NCBI RefSeq assembly: GCF_025822605.1
Contig: NZ_JACKTY010000031.1
Location: 206,476-270,475, forward strand
Length of the DNA: 64,000 nt
Origin: Mycolicibacterium komossense
GTDB lineage: Bacteria > Actinomycetota > Actinomycetes > Mycobacteriales > Mycobacteriaceae
Direction of reading: 5' to 3'
The position numbers were made by a program, and so were the translations under genes. Each line of letters opens with the position of its first letter. The first letter of the stretch is position 1. Under the pieces are notes generated by a model. The model was not told the DNA's origin. It did not search any database and saw nothing but the letters and a program-made list of their open reading frames with translations. This document shows, piece after piece, positions 1 through 8,882 of this stretch.

Positions 1-523
1 ACTCGGACAATCCGGGAATTGTCTGCGTCTCCCAGCTGGTCAGGGAGCTCCAAAACTCTGACTCGGTCTCCCAATGCTCCTGCGGGATGTCGATCGAGAC
101 CTGGTCGACGAGGCTGGTGTGCCCGCCGGGCCATTGACTCGGCACGGATGAGATCGGGGCGCAATCACCGACGAGCCGAAACGACAGGCCGCCAGGCGAT
201 CGGCCCACGACCGGGTCGGCGCCGTCGTCGATGGTGGCACCCGACACCAGCACCTGTGTGATGGCGGCCGCGACATCCGGGACATGGACGTCCAGCTGCA
301 CCCCACTTGGACCAGCGGCCAGCCGCTGCGCCTTCAGGAAGCCGATGCCCTGCGACAACGGGTATCCGGTCAGCTCACGCCACAACGCCACTCCGTCGTC
401 GTAGTCGCCGTCGGCGAAACCGAGGGACGCACTCACCCAGGTCACGCGCGAATTCCCAAGCGGTGTAAGACCTTCGGGTTGCTTCCGTAACCTTCTTCGT
501 CGCTGCCAGCCACGGTTCTTCAT
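1..523 (-). CDS. VOC (glyoxalase/bleomycin-resistance fold) family protein, 3' end cut by window edge
   Basis: A minus-strand frame runs from an ATG at 523 to the window edge without a stop. It reads as a vicinal-oxygen-chelate fold: an ADGDYDDGVALW stretch, a GIGFLKAQR strand, then a second module with VQLDVHVPDVAAA, GGHTSLVDQVSIDIP and an aromatic EFWSSLTSW end. Such proteins are usually metal-dependent lyases, isomerases or small-molecule-binding proteins; no substrate can be named. The start is uncertain: the ATG at 523 lacks a clear ribosome site, and a GTG at 445 is an alternative. The region from 445 leftward is the recognisable part. It lies upstream of nothing else on this strand and 71 bp downstream of the dikinase gene. 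Confidence 0.6.
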   Translation of the reverse strand, partial: MKNRGWQRRRRLRKQPEGLTPLGNSRVTWVSASLGFADGDYDDGVALWRELTGYPLSQGIGFLKAQRLAAGPSGVQLDVHVPDVAAAITQVLVSGATIDDGADPVVGRSPGGLSFRLVGDCAPISSVPSQWPGGHTSLVDQVSIDIPQEHWETESEFWSSLTSWETQTIPGLSE

Positions 524-594
524 TATCAAGATCGACACCGACCTTGACGACACTAAAAATCACCGCTGCGGTAAGTCCACCGCGCGATGACGGC

Positions 595-2982
595 TCAGCT
601 GGATGCGAGTCGAGTGATCAGCCCCCGGTCGCCATCCACCCTGACGCGATCGCCGGTCTTGAGCACCTGGGTGGCCACCAGTGTGTTCACGACACAGGGC
701 AGCCCGTACTCCCGCGCCACGACCGCGCCGTGGGATACCGAACTTCCGATGTCGGTGACCAGCGCGGCGATCACGGTGAAGTACGGAGTCCAGCCCACAT
801 CGGTAACGGGCGCGACGAGGATCTCCCCGCGCCGCACGTCACGCGCATCCTGGATCGACTTCGCCACGCGCACAATGCCCTCCGCTGTCCCCCGGCTTGC
901 CGGCCGCCCCACGATCTGGTCTCCGGTGGCGGCCTGCGGCCGAGCGAGGACGGGTTCGGGCCGGCCGACTGAGACGTCCTCGAACTCCAGCGCCTGCTGG
1001 AACGGCAGCGCATCGCGGCGCTGGCGCGCATGCTGCACAAGGTCCGTGATGTCCGCGCCGCCCACCACTGTGGCCAATTCGGTGCGGTCGAAGAAGAACA
1101 CCAGATCAGCGTCCGGAAGGCGACCGGACTCGGCCAACACCTCACCCAGATGGCGGTATCCGAGCTTGAGCCGGTGTGCCATCAGCGCCATCTTCGACTT
1201 AGTCTCCTCCCGTCCGCGGGCTCCACCCTGGGCCAGGCGTGCCAGCAGTCGGACCGTCCGCGGACGGGGTGCATCGACAACGTCGCGCGGTGGAACCGCC
1301 CGCGGGGAGTCACGGACCGACTGCACCATGACCTGCATCATCGAACCGAGCCCCTCGGCGTCCTCGGCCCACGCGGGATCCCGCATGCACAGTTCGCGGT
1401 ACCCGCGGTGGCCATGTCGAATCAGGAACTGCCGCAACGCCGCAGCTCCAGGGCTGTCCGCGGTGCGCAGGCGGGTCAGCGCATCCGCCGGTGTCGCGGC
1501 GAGGAACCGCTCGGCGGCGGTGTCGTCGGCGGCGACCTCACGCACCACCGCATGCAATTCATCGACCATCATGGCGCTCTCGACGTCGGCAGCACCCGCC
1601 ATGAGCCGGGCCGCTTCGGCTTGCCCCTCGTTCGCATCGCGGCCACTCTTGACGGCGCTGCGCACCAGATAGCTTTCGAGCACATTCGCGCCCACCGCCG
1701 CTCGTGACGAGGATCGGACGTGGACAAGTGTGACGTGGCAGTACAGGTCGACGCCTGAATCCAACTGTTTCAGAACCCGTTTGGCGTCACGACTGGTCGG
1801 TATGGGGAACGCGGCGATCTGATCTCCGAGGCGGCGGATCGCGGGCCCGGCGAACAGCGAATAAGACATGAGCCGGACCGTGTTGATCAGTTTGGGAATA
1901 AACGGCTTTGGCGGTTTGGCCTCAAGTTCATCGACCACCCGGCCGCAGATCGACGTGGAGAACTGCTCCAACGAATTTCCGAGAATGCCCGAGCTGAGCG
2001 CCGTCCCTTCCGTCATGTTCAAGAACATGTGCCCGTAGAAGTAGCCCACTTGCAGCCACGGCTTGGCGTAGCGTTCCTGCGCCCGCGCAACCACTTGGGT
2101 CATCTGCATTGCGTAGTCGATCGCATGCCCCGACACCGACGCAGTGAGTGGACAGAAGGCCCCTGGCATCATCTCGCCGATGTTGCACCGGGTGTAGACG
2201 TGCGTGGGTCCGGCCACCGGAGTGTCCATCTCATTGAGGTCTCCTGGCAGCGTGGTGATCGGCCGGGCCTGCAGCCACCAGAGCTGCCCGGCGTTGTCGA
2301 TCGCCCATTCCAGATCCATTGGCCGGCCCCAGTGCCTTGCGGCGCGCACTGCGCCGGCGCGGATCTGCGCGACTTCTTCGTCGGATAGCACGGCCACTTC
2401 ACCGACCTCACGTACCGCCTGGGCGCCATCTGAGCTCAGCACGAGATGGTCGGAGAGCGCGGAGCCATCGACGAGTGCCTCACCTAGTCCGGCGATGGCA
2501 TCGATGACCATGAGATCCCGGCGGCCGGTTGTGGGGTCTGCAGTGAAGACGACTCCGGCCGCGCGCGCATCGACCATCTGTTGGACAACCACATGCATGG
2601 TGACCGGTCCGGCGTCGGCGTCGAGGCTGCCGTAGGAGGAGGCTCGTTCGGACCCGACGGATTCAGCGCACTGCCGGACTGCCGCGGTAAAACCCTCAAG
2701 CGAATCGACGCCGAGCACAGTGTCGTACTGTCCGGCGAAGGAATGCTCGACCCCGTCCTCTCCCGTAGCCGAGGACCTGACGGCTACCGGAGACGCACCT
2801 GATGCCCGCATCCGGGTGAAGCGGTCCGCCACCGCCTCCGGAAGAGGAAGCGGCGAGGCATGCGCGATGACGAAACCCGTTGGGACGGAATGCCCGAGAC
2901 GCTTCAGCTCGGCCAGCCCCAGGGCCTTTCCGCCGAGTCGGTCATCGACTATCTCGTCGAACTCAATTGTTGTGGTGTGCAT
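595..2982 (-). CDS. PEP/pyruvate-dikinase-type phosphotransferase (rifampicin phosphotransferase/PEP synthase-like)
   Basis: The 795-residue product has an N-terminal PPDK ATP-grasp domain (GGKALGLAEL near residue 17, AVRSSATGEDG near 67, WWLQARPIT closing the fold). A long divergent middle follows, then a C-terminal swivelling phosphohistidine domain with SSVSHGAVVAREYGLP; the phospho-accepting His is about residue 751. This order (ATP domain, substrate-binding middle, His domain) matches rifampicin phosphotransferases and short PEP synthases, which move phosphate from ATP through the His to a small molecule or pyruvate. The middle domain sets the acceptor, and I cannot identify it. The ATG at 2982 lies 2 bases after the stop of the LLM gene; the longer open frame upstream only overlaps that gene. 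Co-transcription with the next two genes suggests a shared small-molecule pathway. Confidence 0.8.
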   Translation of the reverse strand: MHTTTIEFDEIVDDRLGGKALGLAELKRLGHSVPTGFVIAHASPLPLPEAVADRFTRMRASGASPVAVRSSATGEDGVEHSFAGQYDTVLGVDSLEGFTAAVRQCAESVGSERASSYGSLDADAGPVTMHVVVQQMVDARAAGVVFTADPTTGRRDLMVIDAIAGLGEALVDGSALSDHLVLSSDGAQAVREVGEVAVLSDEEVAQIRAGAVRAARHWGRPMDLEWAIDNAGQLWWLQARPITTLPGDLNEMDTPVAGPTHVYTRCNIGEMMPGAFCPLTASVSGHAIDYAMQMTQVVARAQERYAKPWLQVGYFYGHMFLNMTEGTALSSGILGNSLEQFSTSICGRVVDELEAKPPKPFIPKLINTVRLMSYSLFAGPAIRRLGDQIAAFPIPTSRDAKRVLKQLDSGVDLYCHVTLVHVRSSSRAAVGANVLESYLVRSAVKSGRDANEGQAEAARLMAGAADVESAMMVDELHAVVREVAADDTAAERFLAATPADALTRLRTADSPGAAALRQFLIRHGHRGYRELCMRDPAWAEDAEGLGSMMQVMVQSVRDSPRAVPPRDVVDAPRPRTVRLLARLAQGGARGREETKSKMALMAHRLKLGYRHLGEVLAESGRLPDADLVFFFDRTELATVVGGADITDLVQHARQRRDALPFQQALEFEDVSVGRPEPVLARPQAATGDQIVGRPASRGTAEGIVRVAKSIQDARDVRRGEILVAPVTDVGWTPYFTVIAALVTDIGSSVSHGAVVAREYGLPCVVNTLVATQVLKTGDRVRVDGDRGLITRLASS

Positions 2983-2984
2983 TC

Positions 2985-3962
2985 TCAGCCCAACGCGTCG
3001 ATGATCTCGGCCAGTGCTTGCACGGCGATAGGCCCGGGTTGATAGAGACAGATCCGTTCCGAAACACCGTCGACGCGGTCTCGGATGTGCGCGGCAACCT
3101 CGGCCGGGGTGCCACAGGCGGCGATCGTGTGCAGCATCTCGTCGTCGATCAGCGTGGCCATCTCCTGCCAGCGGCCCTGCTTGGACATGGCGTTCAGTTC
3201 GGGTTGCAGATCGCCCCAACCATGAGCATCCAGCACCGGCCGGTAGGCGGGCGTGGAGCCGTAGAACGCCAAGAGCATCCGCGTCGAGGTGTGATCCTCA
3301 CCAACCGACACGATGATCTCCGGTACCACCGCCAACTCGTCGGCGTCTCGTCCTGCAGCCGCCAAACCCTCGCGAACAGCGGGCATCGTCTTGTCGTGCA
3401 GGAATCGCTTCGACCCGAACGGCATCACCAGCAGTCCGTCGGCCACTTCGGCGGTTGCCCGGGTCATCCGCGGGCCCAGCGCTCCGAGGTAGATCGGCGG
3501 TGGCCCGAACGGGTTCGGCCCAGGATTGAACGTCGGGGTCATCAACGTGTGCCGGAAGAACTCGCCGCGGTAGTCGAGTCGCTCGCCGGTGTTCCAGGCG
3601 GCGAAGATTGCCCGCAGCGCTCCAACCATCTCTTTGATGCGGGCCACCGGGTGATCGAATTCGGCGCCGTAGCGTTTCTCGATCTGCGCGCGGATCTGCG
3701 TGCCGAGACCGAGGATGAAGCGACCCTCGGAGATCTCTTGAAGATCATTCGCCTGATGTGCCAGCTGTATCGGATTGCGGGGCAAGGCAATAGCCACGTT
3801 GGTCATCAGGTCCAAGCCCTTGACCGTCGAGGCCAATACCAGCGGGCTGAACACCTCCCGCGGACCCTCGAAGGTGAATACTCCGGCGGCTCCTGCTTCC
3901 CGCAGAAGTGCCGCCCTTTCCACCGCATCAGTTGGGCTGAACAGTGCTGTCATGACCTTCAC
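2985..3962 (-). CDS. LLM class (F420- or FMN-dependent) oxidoreductase
   Basis: This 325-residue TIM-barrel luciferase-like protein carries family hallmarks: VFTFEGPREVFSPLVLAS near the start, the GRFILGLGTQIRAQIEKRYG segment, the PPIYLGALGPRM strand, and a C-terminal CGTPAEVAAHIRDRV segment. Mycobacterial members usually use coenzyme F420 for hydride transfer; F420 versus FMN cannot be settled from sequence. The GTG start at 3962 overlaps the upstream stop as GTGA, so translation is coupled. An ATG nine bases later is a possible alternative. The dikinase gene follows with a 2-base gap, so the three genes form one operon. Confidence 0.85.
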   Translation of the reverse strand: MKVMTALFSPTDAVERAALLREAGAAGVFTFEGPREVFSPLVLASTVKGLDLMTNVAIALPRNPIQLAHQANDLQEISEGRFILGLGTQIRAQIEKRYGAEFDHPVARIKEMVGALRAIFAAWNTGERLDYRGEFFRHTLMTPTFNPGPNPFGPPPIYLGALGPRMTRATAEVADGLLVMPFGSKRFLHDKTMPAVREGLAAAGRDADELAVVPEIIVSVGEDHTSTRMLLAFYGSTPAYRPVLDAHGWGDLQPELNAMSKQGRWQEMATLIDDEMLHTIAACGTPAEVAAHIRDRVDGVSERICLYQPGPIAVQALAEIIDALG

Positions 3963-5086
3963 GGCGTCGCCCCTGCCGAGACGTCGGTCCAGTCGTTGAA
4001 GCCCGACGGGTGGTGCGGACCGATGACGGCGTGTTCGAACAGTCCCACCCCCTGCTGTGTGCTGCCATCGGGTTCGGTGCAGACGGCACGACCGACATGG
4101 TCGATCAAACTGAACGGGGCTCGCGCCATCACGTCGGGGTCGGTCAGGTCGTAGGAGACGCGGCCAGCCGACGGCCCGCCCTTCCACGTGCCGTGCGCCC
4201 AGGACGAGTCCCCGCCGTATCCGGAACCAAAAGCGATGGGCGCGAACAGCTTCGACTCGACATCAACCTGCAGTCGGGCACCGGACCGCGTGAGCATCTC
4301 AATGTGTGCGCCATAGGGGATCCGGGTTCCTGGCGTGTAGTGGATCGTTGCCCGCACACCGTCGAGCTGTTCGACCCTGCCGTCTCGCCAGCGTCGGGTG
4401 CAGTCATACAGACTGCGATGACCGTCCGGATCCTCCTGGATGATCAGGAAAATCTGGTAGTCGTCGAACGCCAGGGGCAGATACAGCCACCACATTCCGC
4501 CGAATGCGGTGTCCGGCCGACCGGCCGGCTCCGGCTCGCCGATGGGCCGGATTCCCCACGACCTGTCGCGGCTGCCCACCGAGGTGGCGGGTGTGACGTT
4601 CAGCCGGTCGCCATCGACGTCGATCCACCCCTCCCAGCTGCCAAGCTGGGCAAAACGGCAGGCCTGCAACGTCACTCGGCGTTCGGAATGCATCGAATGC
4701 GGATGCTCCAACGCGGCCGGGAACAGCCCGCGCCACCGCAGATCAGCCGAGATGCCTTCGGTTTCGGTGATGGTGAGGTGCAGTTCCTGCAAAGGCTCGA
4801 CGACGTCCAACCGGTACCCATTCACATTCTGACTGAGCCGATCACCGTCGATCGCGTCACTGAAACGGACGGCGGTTTGAGCATCTCCGCGCCGGATCAC
4901 GACATACGCATCCTTGACGCCCAGGCGCGGGTAGTAGCCGATCCCGGTCAGCGCCATGAAGCGGCCTTCGCGGTCAAGCACATTGAAGTACGAACGGTCG
5001 TAGAAGTTACGGTCAGAGGTGGCCGGGGCGCTGATGGGCACCGGCGCCTGGTGAATCGGGTACTCATCGAGCGGACTCAGGAACAC
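3959..5086 (-). CDS. AttH/CrtC-like (DUF7064/DUF7065-type) protein of unknown function
   Basis: About 375 residues of lipocalin-like beta structure resemble the actinobacterial DUF7065/DUF7064 pair and, distantly, AttH and carotenoid 1,2-hydratase CrtC. Visible segments are FGGMWWLYLPLAFDDY, a repeated tryptophan-rich pattern (SWEGWIDVDGDRLNV, SWAHGTWKGG) and FNDWTDV at the end. There is no signal peptide. The enzymatic role is unknown; relatives act on hydrophobic terpenoid- or steroid-like molecules or bind them. I chose GTG at 5086 because GGAG sits five bases upstream; a TTG at 5104 is also open. It is the first gene of the operon with the LLM enzyme and dikinase, and is divergent from a TetR gene. 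Confidence 0.65.
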   Translation of the reverse strand: MFLSPLDEYPIHQAPVPISAPATSDRNFYDRSYFNVLDREGRFMALTGIGYYPRLGVKDAYVVIRRGDAQTAVRFSDAIDGDRLSQNVNGYRLDVVEPLQELHLTITETEGISADLRWRGLFPAALEHPHSMHSERRVTLQACRFAQLGSWEGWIDVDGDRLNVTPATSVGSRDRSWGIRPIGEPEPAGRPDTAFGGMWWLYLPLAFDDYQIFLIIQEDPDGHRSLYDCTRRWRDGRVEQLDGVRATIHYTPGTRIPYGAHIEMLTRSGARLQVDVESKLFAPIAFGSGYGGDSSWAHGTWKGGPSAGRVSYDLTDPDVMARAPFSLIDHVGRAVCTEPDGSTQQGVGLFEHAVIGPHHPSGFNDWTDVSAGATP

Positions 5087-5128
5087 ACGGCTCTCCAATA
5101 TCAATACGATGCGGACTATATTGTAATT

Positions 5129-5758
5129 ATGAGAACAGATCGACCCGAGGATGACAAGGGACCAAGCCGGTCGTCCGCGGGACGACCACGCGACAGCAAG
5201 ATCGACGCCGCGATCATTCGCGCCACCCGCGATCTACTGCTCGAGACGGGCTACCCCGCGCTATCGCTGTCTGCGATAGCCGCTCGCGCGGGCACCACGA
5301 CCGCCGCCATTTATCGGCGCTGGTCGGGTAAAGCACAACTCGTTCACGAAGCGATACTCCCAGCCGAAGTGATGGCCATGCCAAGTGCTTCTGGCGACAT
5401 CAAGGAGGACATCCGAGCGCTCGTGGAGGCGACGCGGACCATGTTCGACCGTCCGGAAGTCCGAATCGCCCTGCCGGCATTGATCGCCGATACCGTCGCT
5501 GATCCCGACGTGCACAGCAGAATGACCTCTCGATTCGCCGGAAGCCTCGCAACCTTTCGAACCAGAATCGACAAGCACACGGACCCGCCTGCTGACGAAG
5601 GCGAGCTGCCCCTGCTCGCCGAAGTCGTGGTCGGCAGCGCGATTTTCCGCATCATCGTGCGCCACGATGCCCCGCTGGATGAAGCGTGGGCCGACGACCT
5701 GACCAACCTGGTCAGCTCCGGCTGGGCCTCGATGTCACGTGGTTCGAGTTCTGGGTAG
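5129..5758 (+). CDS. TetR family transcriptional regulator
   Basis: The 209-residue protein has a clear N-terminal TetR helix-turn-helix (ALSLSAIAARAGTTTAAIYRRW, with about 40 residues of charged leader before it) and a helical ligand-binding C-terminal domain containing PALIADTVADPDVHSRM. The ATG at 5129 follows an AT-rich stretch (actatattgtaatt). The divergent operon start is only 24 to 42 bp away, so the regulator most likely represses that operon and itself from the shared region. I found no perfect palindrome there, and the ligand is unknown. Confidence 0.85.
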   Translation: MRTDRPEDDKGPSRSSAGRPRDSKIDAAIIRATRDLLLETGYPALSLSAIAARAGTTTAAIYRRWSGKAQLVHEAILPAEVMAMPSASGDIKEDIRALVEATRTMFDRPEVRIALPALIADTVADPDVHSRMTSRFAGSLATFRTRIDKHTDPPADEGELPLLAEVVVGSAIFRIIVRHDAPLDEAWADDLTNLVSSGWASMSRGSSSG

Positions 5759-5829
5759 GACGTCATGATCCCGTCCTCTGTCATACGGAGTGGGGCGGCT
5801 GCCTTCAGATCGGGCATCACATGGTTCAG

Positions 5830-6738
5830 CTAAAAGGCGCCCGAGTACCCCTTGGTGATCAGGAGTTCAGCGGTGGCCTGCCACAGTCGTTGTCGGGTGG
5901 CAGGGTCGTTGGCCGGCGCGACGGGCGTGACGAGGTGAGCAGTCTTGCCCGAGTAGTAGCCCCCTGACTTCAGGCCGTTTTCGGTGGCGATGCGCACGAT
6001 GAGGCCGGCGCCGTTATGCGGGTTGCCGATGTTGAGGGCGCGCAGGATGCGTTCCAGTGGTGCCGCGAAACGCAATTCGCGCCCCAGGCCGGTGGTGTTG
6101 TAGCCGGGATTGAGGCACATTGCGCTAATGGCGGTGTTGGCGAGTCGTTCAGCCAGTTCGACGGTGAACATGATGTCGAGCAGCTTGGTCTTGCCGTAGA
6201 TCGGCGACGACTGCAGAGCCGTGAAGGGCTCGGTGTCGGTGAGATCTTCCGGTATTCGCAAGGTGCCGTGGCGGCGCGACGCCTCGGAGGCGACCGTGAT
6301 GACCCGGGCGCTGTCGGCGCGCCGCAGTGCCGGCAGAACGGTGCCGGTGAGCAGCCACGGTGCAAGATAGTTGACGGCGACCATTTCCGGTAGTCCGTCG
6401 ACGGTGGTGCGTTGACTCATGGTGTGCACGCCGGCGTTGTTGATCAGCAGATCAACGCAGGCAAAGCGGTCGTTGATCTCGGCACCCGCGCGCCGCGTGC
6501 TGGCCAGATCTGCGAAGTCTGCGGTCACGACGTCCAGAACCGTTTCTGGTGCTACCTGCCTGATCCGGCGCATCGTCGCCTCGGCACGCTCTCTGCTCCT
6601 GGCGGTGAGCACGAGGTGTGCGCCGCGCCGCGCCAGGTCGATAGCGGCCAGCTCACCGATGCCACTTGTGGCGCCTGTGATCACGACGACCGGCGCTTCA
6701 GGCTGTGCCGGACTCCACGAATCCCTGTGTGCCTGCAC
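5830..6738 (-). CDS. SDR family oxidoreductase (retinol-dehydrogenase-like)
   Basis: The 302-residue short-chain dehydrogenase has the cofactor motif TGATSGIG near residue 20, NNAG near residue 98, a VASEAS strand supplying the catalytic Ser, and YGKTK supplying Tyr and Lys. An Arg after the first beta strand (LTARSRERA) favours NADP(H). The layout and C-terminal end match retinol dehydrogenase/WWOX-like bacterial SDRs acting on hydrophobic alcohols or ketones; the substrate is unknown. The gene stands alone and is divergent from a TetR gene 97 bp away, its probable regulator. Confidence 0.82.
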   Translation of the reverse strand: MQAHRDSWSPAQPEAPVVVITGATSGIGELAAIDLARRGAHLVLTARSRERAEATMRRIRQVAPETVLDVVTADFADLASTRRAGAEINDRFACVDLLINNAGVHTMSQRTTVDGLPEMVAVNYLAPWLLTGTVLPALRRADSARVITVASEASRRHGTLRIPEDLTDTEPFTALQSSPIYGKTKLLDIMFTVELAERLANTAISAMCLNPGYNTTGLGRELRFAAPLERILRALNIGNPHNGAGLIVRIATENGLKSGGYYSGKTAHLVTPVAPANDPATRQRLWQATAELLITKGYSGAF

Positions 6739-6823
6739 TCTTGAGCTCCCTTTCCCCGCAACCTCGAAGTCCGCCCAGGTCAGCCGTGGCGACCGAATCA
6801 GAATTACACACTCAGTTCAAGAG

Positions 6824-6836
6824 TAGACTGCGTCTA
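6824..6836. promoter_or_regulatory. Candidate TetR operator (TAGAC-tgc-GTCTA)
   Basis: A perfect 5-bp inverted repeat with a 3-base centre abuts the start codon of the TetR gene at 6836, in the gap shared with the divergent SDR gene. Position and symmetry fit autoregulation, but arms this short can occur by chance. Confidence 0.35.
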
Positions 6837-7453
6837 TGTTCATCTCGTCATCTCCGATGGGCACCGCGGAGTCGCCGCCGGGATTGCGGGAACGAAAGAA
6901 GTTGCAGACGTGGCGCGACATTCGCGCCGCGGCCATACGCCTCCTGAGAGACCACGATTTTGCCGATGTCAGCGTCGACATGATCGCTGCCGAGGCGAAC
7001 GTGTCACGGGCGACGTTCTTCAACTACTTCGCCTCCAAAGACGCTGTGGTGTTCGACGCAGATCCCGAGGAACTCGCGGCCTACAGATCGCTCCTCGACA
7101 CTCGACCCGACCACGAACCGGTCTGGACATCTCTCCAACAGATTCTCGTCGCCACGGTCGACTCGGCCAGCGAACAAATAGTCGTGCAGCACCATGTGCT
7201 GCAACGCAACCCAACATTGGCCGGCGGCGGCCGCACCTACGGCGACCAGTTTCGCCATACCCTGATCCAGTGGGCGACCCAGCGAGCCGTAGCAGCTGGA
7301 AGCACTGAATTTCAGGCCGCCCTGATGGTCGCCACAGCGGATGCCGCAGCGACCACCGCCTATCGATTCTGGGATCCCGCCAGCGGCACTCAAGCACTGC
7401 GCGACCTCATCACCGCAGCCTTCGGAACGACAGCCCCATACTCGTCGAGCTGA
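6836..7453 (+). CDS. TetR family transcriptional regulator (MftR/acyl-CoA-type C-terminus)
   Basis: The 205-residue product has a canonical TetR DNA-binding domain (ADVSVDMIAAEANVSRATFFNYF) after a basic leader (RERKKLQTWRDIRAAAIRLL). Its C-terminal region resembles the MftR-type group (VQHHVLQRNPTLAGG). The ATG at 6836 overlaps a small palindrome that may be its own operator; a second Met eight codons later is an alternative start. The divergent SDR gene is the likely target. It ends convergent to the PucR gene. Confidence 0.85.
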   Translation: MFISSSPMGTAESPPGLRERKKLQTWRDIRAAAIRLLRDHDFADVSVDMIAAEANVSRATFFNYFASKDAVVFDADPEELAAYRSLLDTRPDHEPVWTSLQQILVATVDSASEQIVVQHHVLQRNPTLAGGGRTYGDQFRHTLIQWATQRAVAAGSTEFQAALMVATADAAATTAYRFWDPASGTQALRDLITAAFGTTAPYSSS

Positions 7454-7485
7454 GCGTGATGTTCTGGAGAATTGATCGAGGGTGG

Positions 7486-8736
7486 TTAGGCGGCGAGGAC
7501 CGCGGCGCCGTACCAATGACACAGCAACAGAGCAACTTCCACGTCGAGCCGGTCATCGGTGATCGGTCGGCCGCGGCGCTCGATCGCCCGCGCCACTCGA
7601 TACTTCACCGAGTTGAAGTGCAGGTGCAGCTCGCCCGCGGCGCCCTTGAAGCTCGATCCTGCGCGTAGGAACACCCGCAGGGTCTCGCGGAGCCGTTCGT
7701 CTGCCGCACCGGCCGACGCCAGCGGTCCGAGGACCTCGGCTACCCAGATACGCACTTCATCCAGATTGCCGCCGGCCAAGCCGGCCAGCATCAGCCCCGA
7801 CTCGGCGGCGCTCACCAACCGGCCAGGGCCGGCACCCGCCGCGGCCAACACCGCACGGGCAACCTGCGCCTGTCGGTGCGAACGGCGAAACCCCGCCACC
7901 CCCGGTAACGGCCGGCCCGCGGCGACGTGCAGCGGCGCGCCGGCGGGAGCAGGCAGCACCGGGATGGATTCGGACTCCACCGGTATCCACGCCCACCCCG
8001 TCAAGCGGTCCGCCGAAACGAACAGCACGCGGTCACCGGCCCCCACTGCGGCGGCGTAGTCGTGCACGTACCGCTCCATGACACCGAGCTCGTCCTGATC
8101 ATCGGATTCGTCGAACCACAGCACCAGAGCCAGGTGGGTTCTCCGCAACGGATAGCGCACCGCCGTCGAGGTCGCGTCGAGGTCGACGTCGTCGTCGCCC
8201 TCCAGAATGCCCCGAATCACCTCTGCCTGCAGACGGTTTCGACTTTCTTGCCAGCGGTCGTATTCGTTCTGATAAGTGGTGAGCACCTGCTGGGTGATCC
8301 AATCGATATAGCGGAATGTCACGGCAAGGATCTCCTCGAAGACATCGAGCTGGCGTTGCACGTCCAGTTCGGAGTCGCGGATCTCCTTGAGCAGGATCTT
8401 GAGCACCTCCTGGTGGCCGATCCGGTAGGCGCGCACCAGCGCATTGGCCGACACGTCCCGCTGGGCAAGCCGCCGCGCGTATTCCAGGGCGGCCGTCGGT
8501 GCTTCCACGTGCTCCACCGGGATGCCGTGGCGGATCGCCGAGAACACAGTGTCGATGTTCGCGGCGACGTTGTCCCGCATCAATTGCACCAGCTGCGCGT
8601 CGCCTTGCAGGTCGGCGACCTCATCCAGCAGGAGGCGCTGGGTTTGGGCCGTGACCTCGTCGAGCTTCACGGCCAGCCGACCCACCACCGCCGCTGCGGA
8701 TTCAGCCACTGAATCGCCGGCACCAGGTTGGACCAT
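7486..8736 (-). CDS. PucR/CdaR-type regulator with RsbRD-like N-terminal domain
   Basis: The 416-residue protein starts with an RsbRD-type helical sensor domain (about residues 15-160; ANALVRAYRIGHQEVLKIL is typical), followed by a degenerate GGDEF-like middle. It ends with a PucR-type helix-turn-helix: LRVFLRAGSSFKGAAGELHLHFNS, then VKYRVARAIERRGRP. Such proteins are usually activators or repressors of an adjacent operon. It is divergent from the fused desaturase-reductase gene, and the 146-bp gap holds an inverted repeat at 8751-8767, so that gene is its probable target. Confidence 0.82.
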   Translation of the reverse strand: MVQPGAGDSVAESAAAVVGRLAVKLDEVTAQTQRLLLDEVADLQGDAQLVQLMRDNVAANIDTVFSAIRHGIPVEHVEAPTAALEYARRLAQRDVSANALVRAYRIGHQEVLKILLKEIRDSELDVQRQLDVFEEILAVTFRYIDWITQQVLTTYQNEYDRWQESRNRLQAEVIRGILEGDDDVDLDATSTAVRYPLRRTHLALVLWFDESDDQDELGVMERYVHDYAAAVGAGDRVLFVSADRLTGWAWIPVESESIPVLPAPAGAPLHVAAGRPLPGVAGFRRSHRQAQVARAVLAAAGAGPGRLVSAAESGLMLAGLAGGNLDEVRIWVAEVLGPLASAGAADERLRETLRVFLRAGSSFKGAAGELHLHFNSVKYRVARAIERRGRPITDDRLDVEVALLLCHWYGAAVLAA

Positions 8737-8750
8737 TCCCGTGACCCTAC

Positions 8751-8767
8751 TTGTCTTCAGGAGACAA
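8751..8767. promoter_or_regulatory. Inverted repeat TTGTCT-tcagg-AGACAA, candidate PucR operator
   Basis: A perfect 6-bp inverted repeat with a 5-base spacer lies 15 bases from the PucR start codon and about 115 bases before the desaturase start, in the shared divergent gap. Confidence 0.35.
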
Positions 8768-8882
8768 AGAAGATCAGTTGGTTGGTGTCCTGAGGACGTT
8801 GTTTGCGGTTCGACGGGTTCTTAGCGTTGTTCTAGACGGTTCGCAGCGCGGCCCGCCGTCACCGACAGCCCTGGAGCAGCCC

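Noticed and set aside
375..563. 62-codon minus-strand frame at the left edge
   Set aside because: The VOC fold is read in a different minus frame through the same bases; this one ends in an Arg-rich run.
595..1672. Long plus-strand open frame (587-1672) opposite the dikinase gene
   Set aside because: It is a low-complexity Ser/Arg/Ala-rich shadow of the minus-strand dikinase, with no domain; GC-rich genomes produce many such frames.
5087..5128. Search for a TetR palindrome between the CrtC-like gene and TetR
   Set aside because: The stretch is AT-rich but no inverted repeat of five or more bases with sensible spacing was found.
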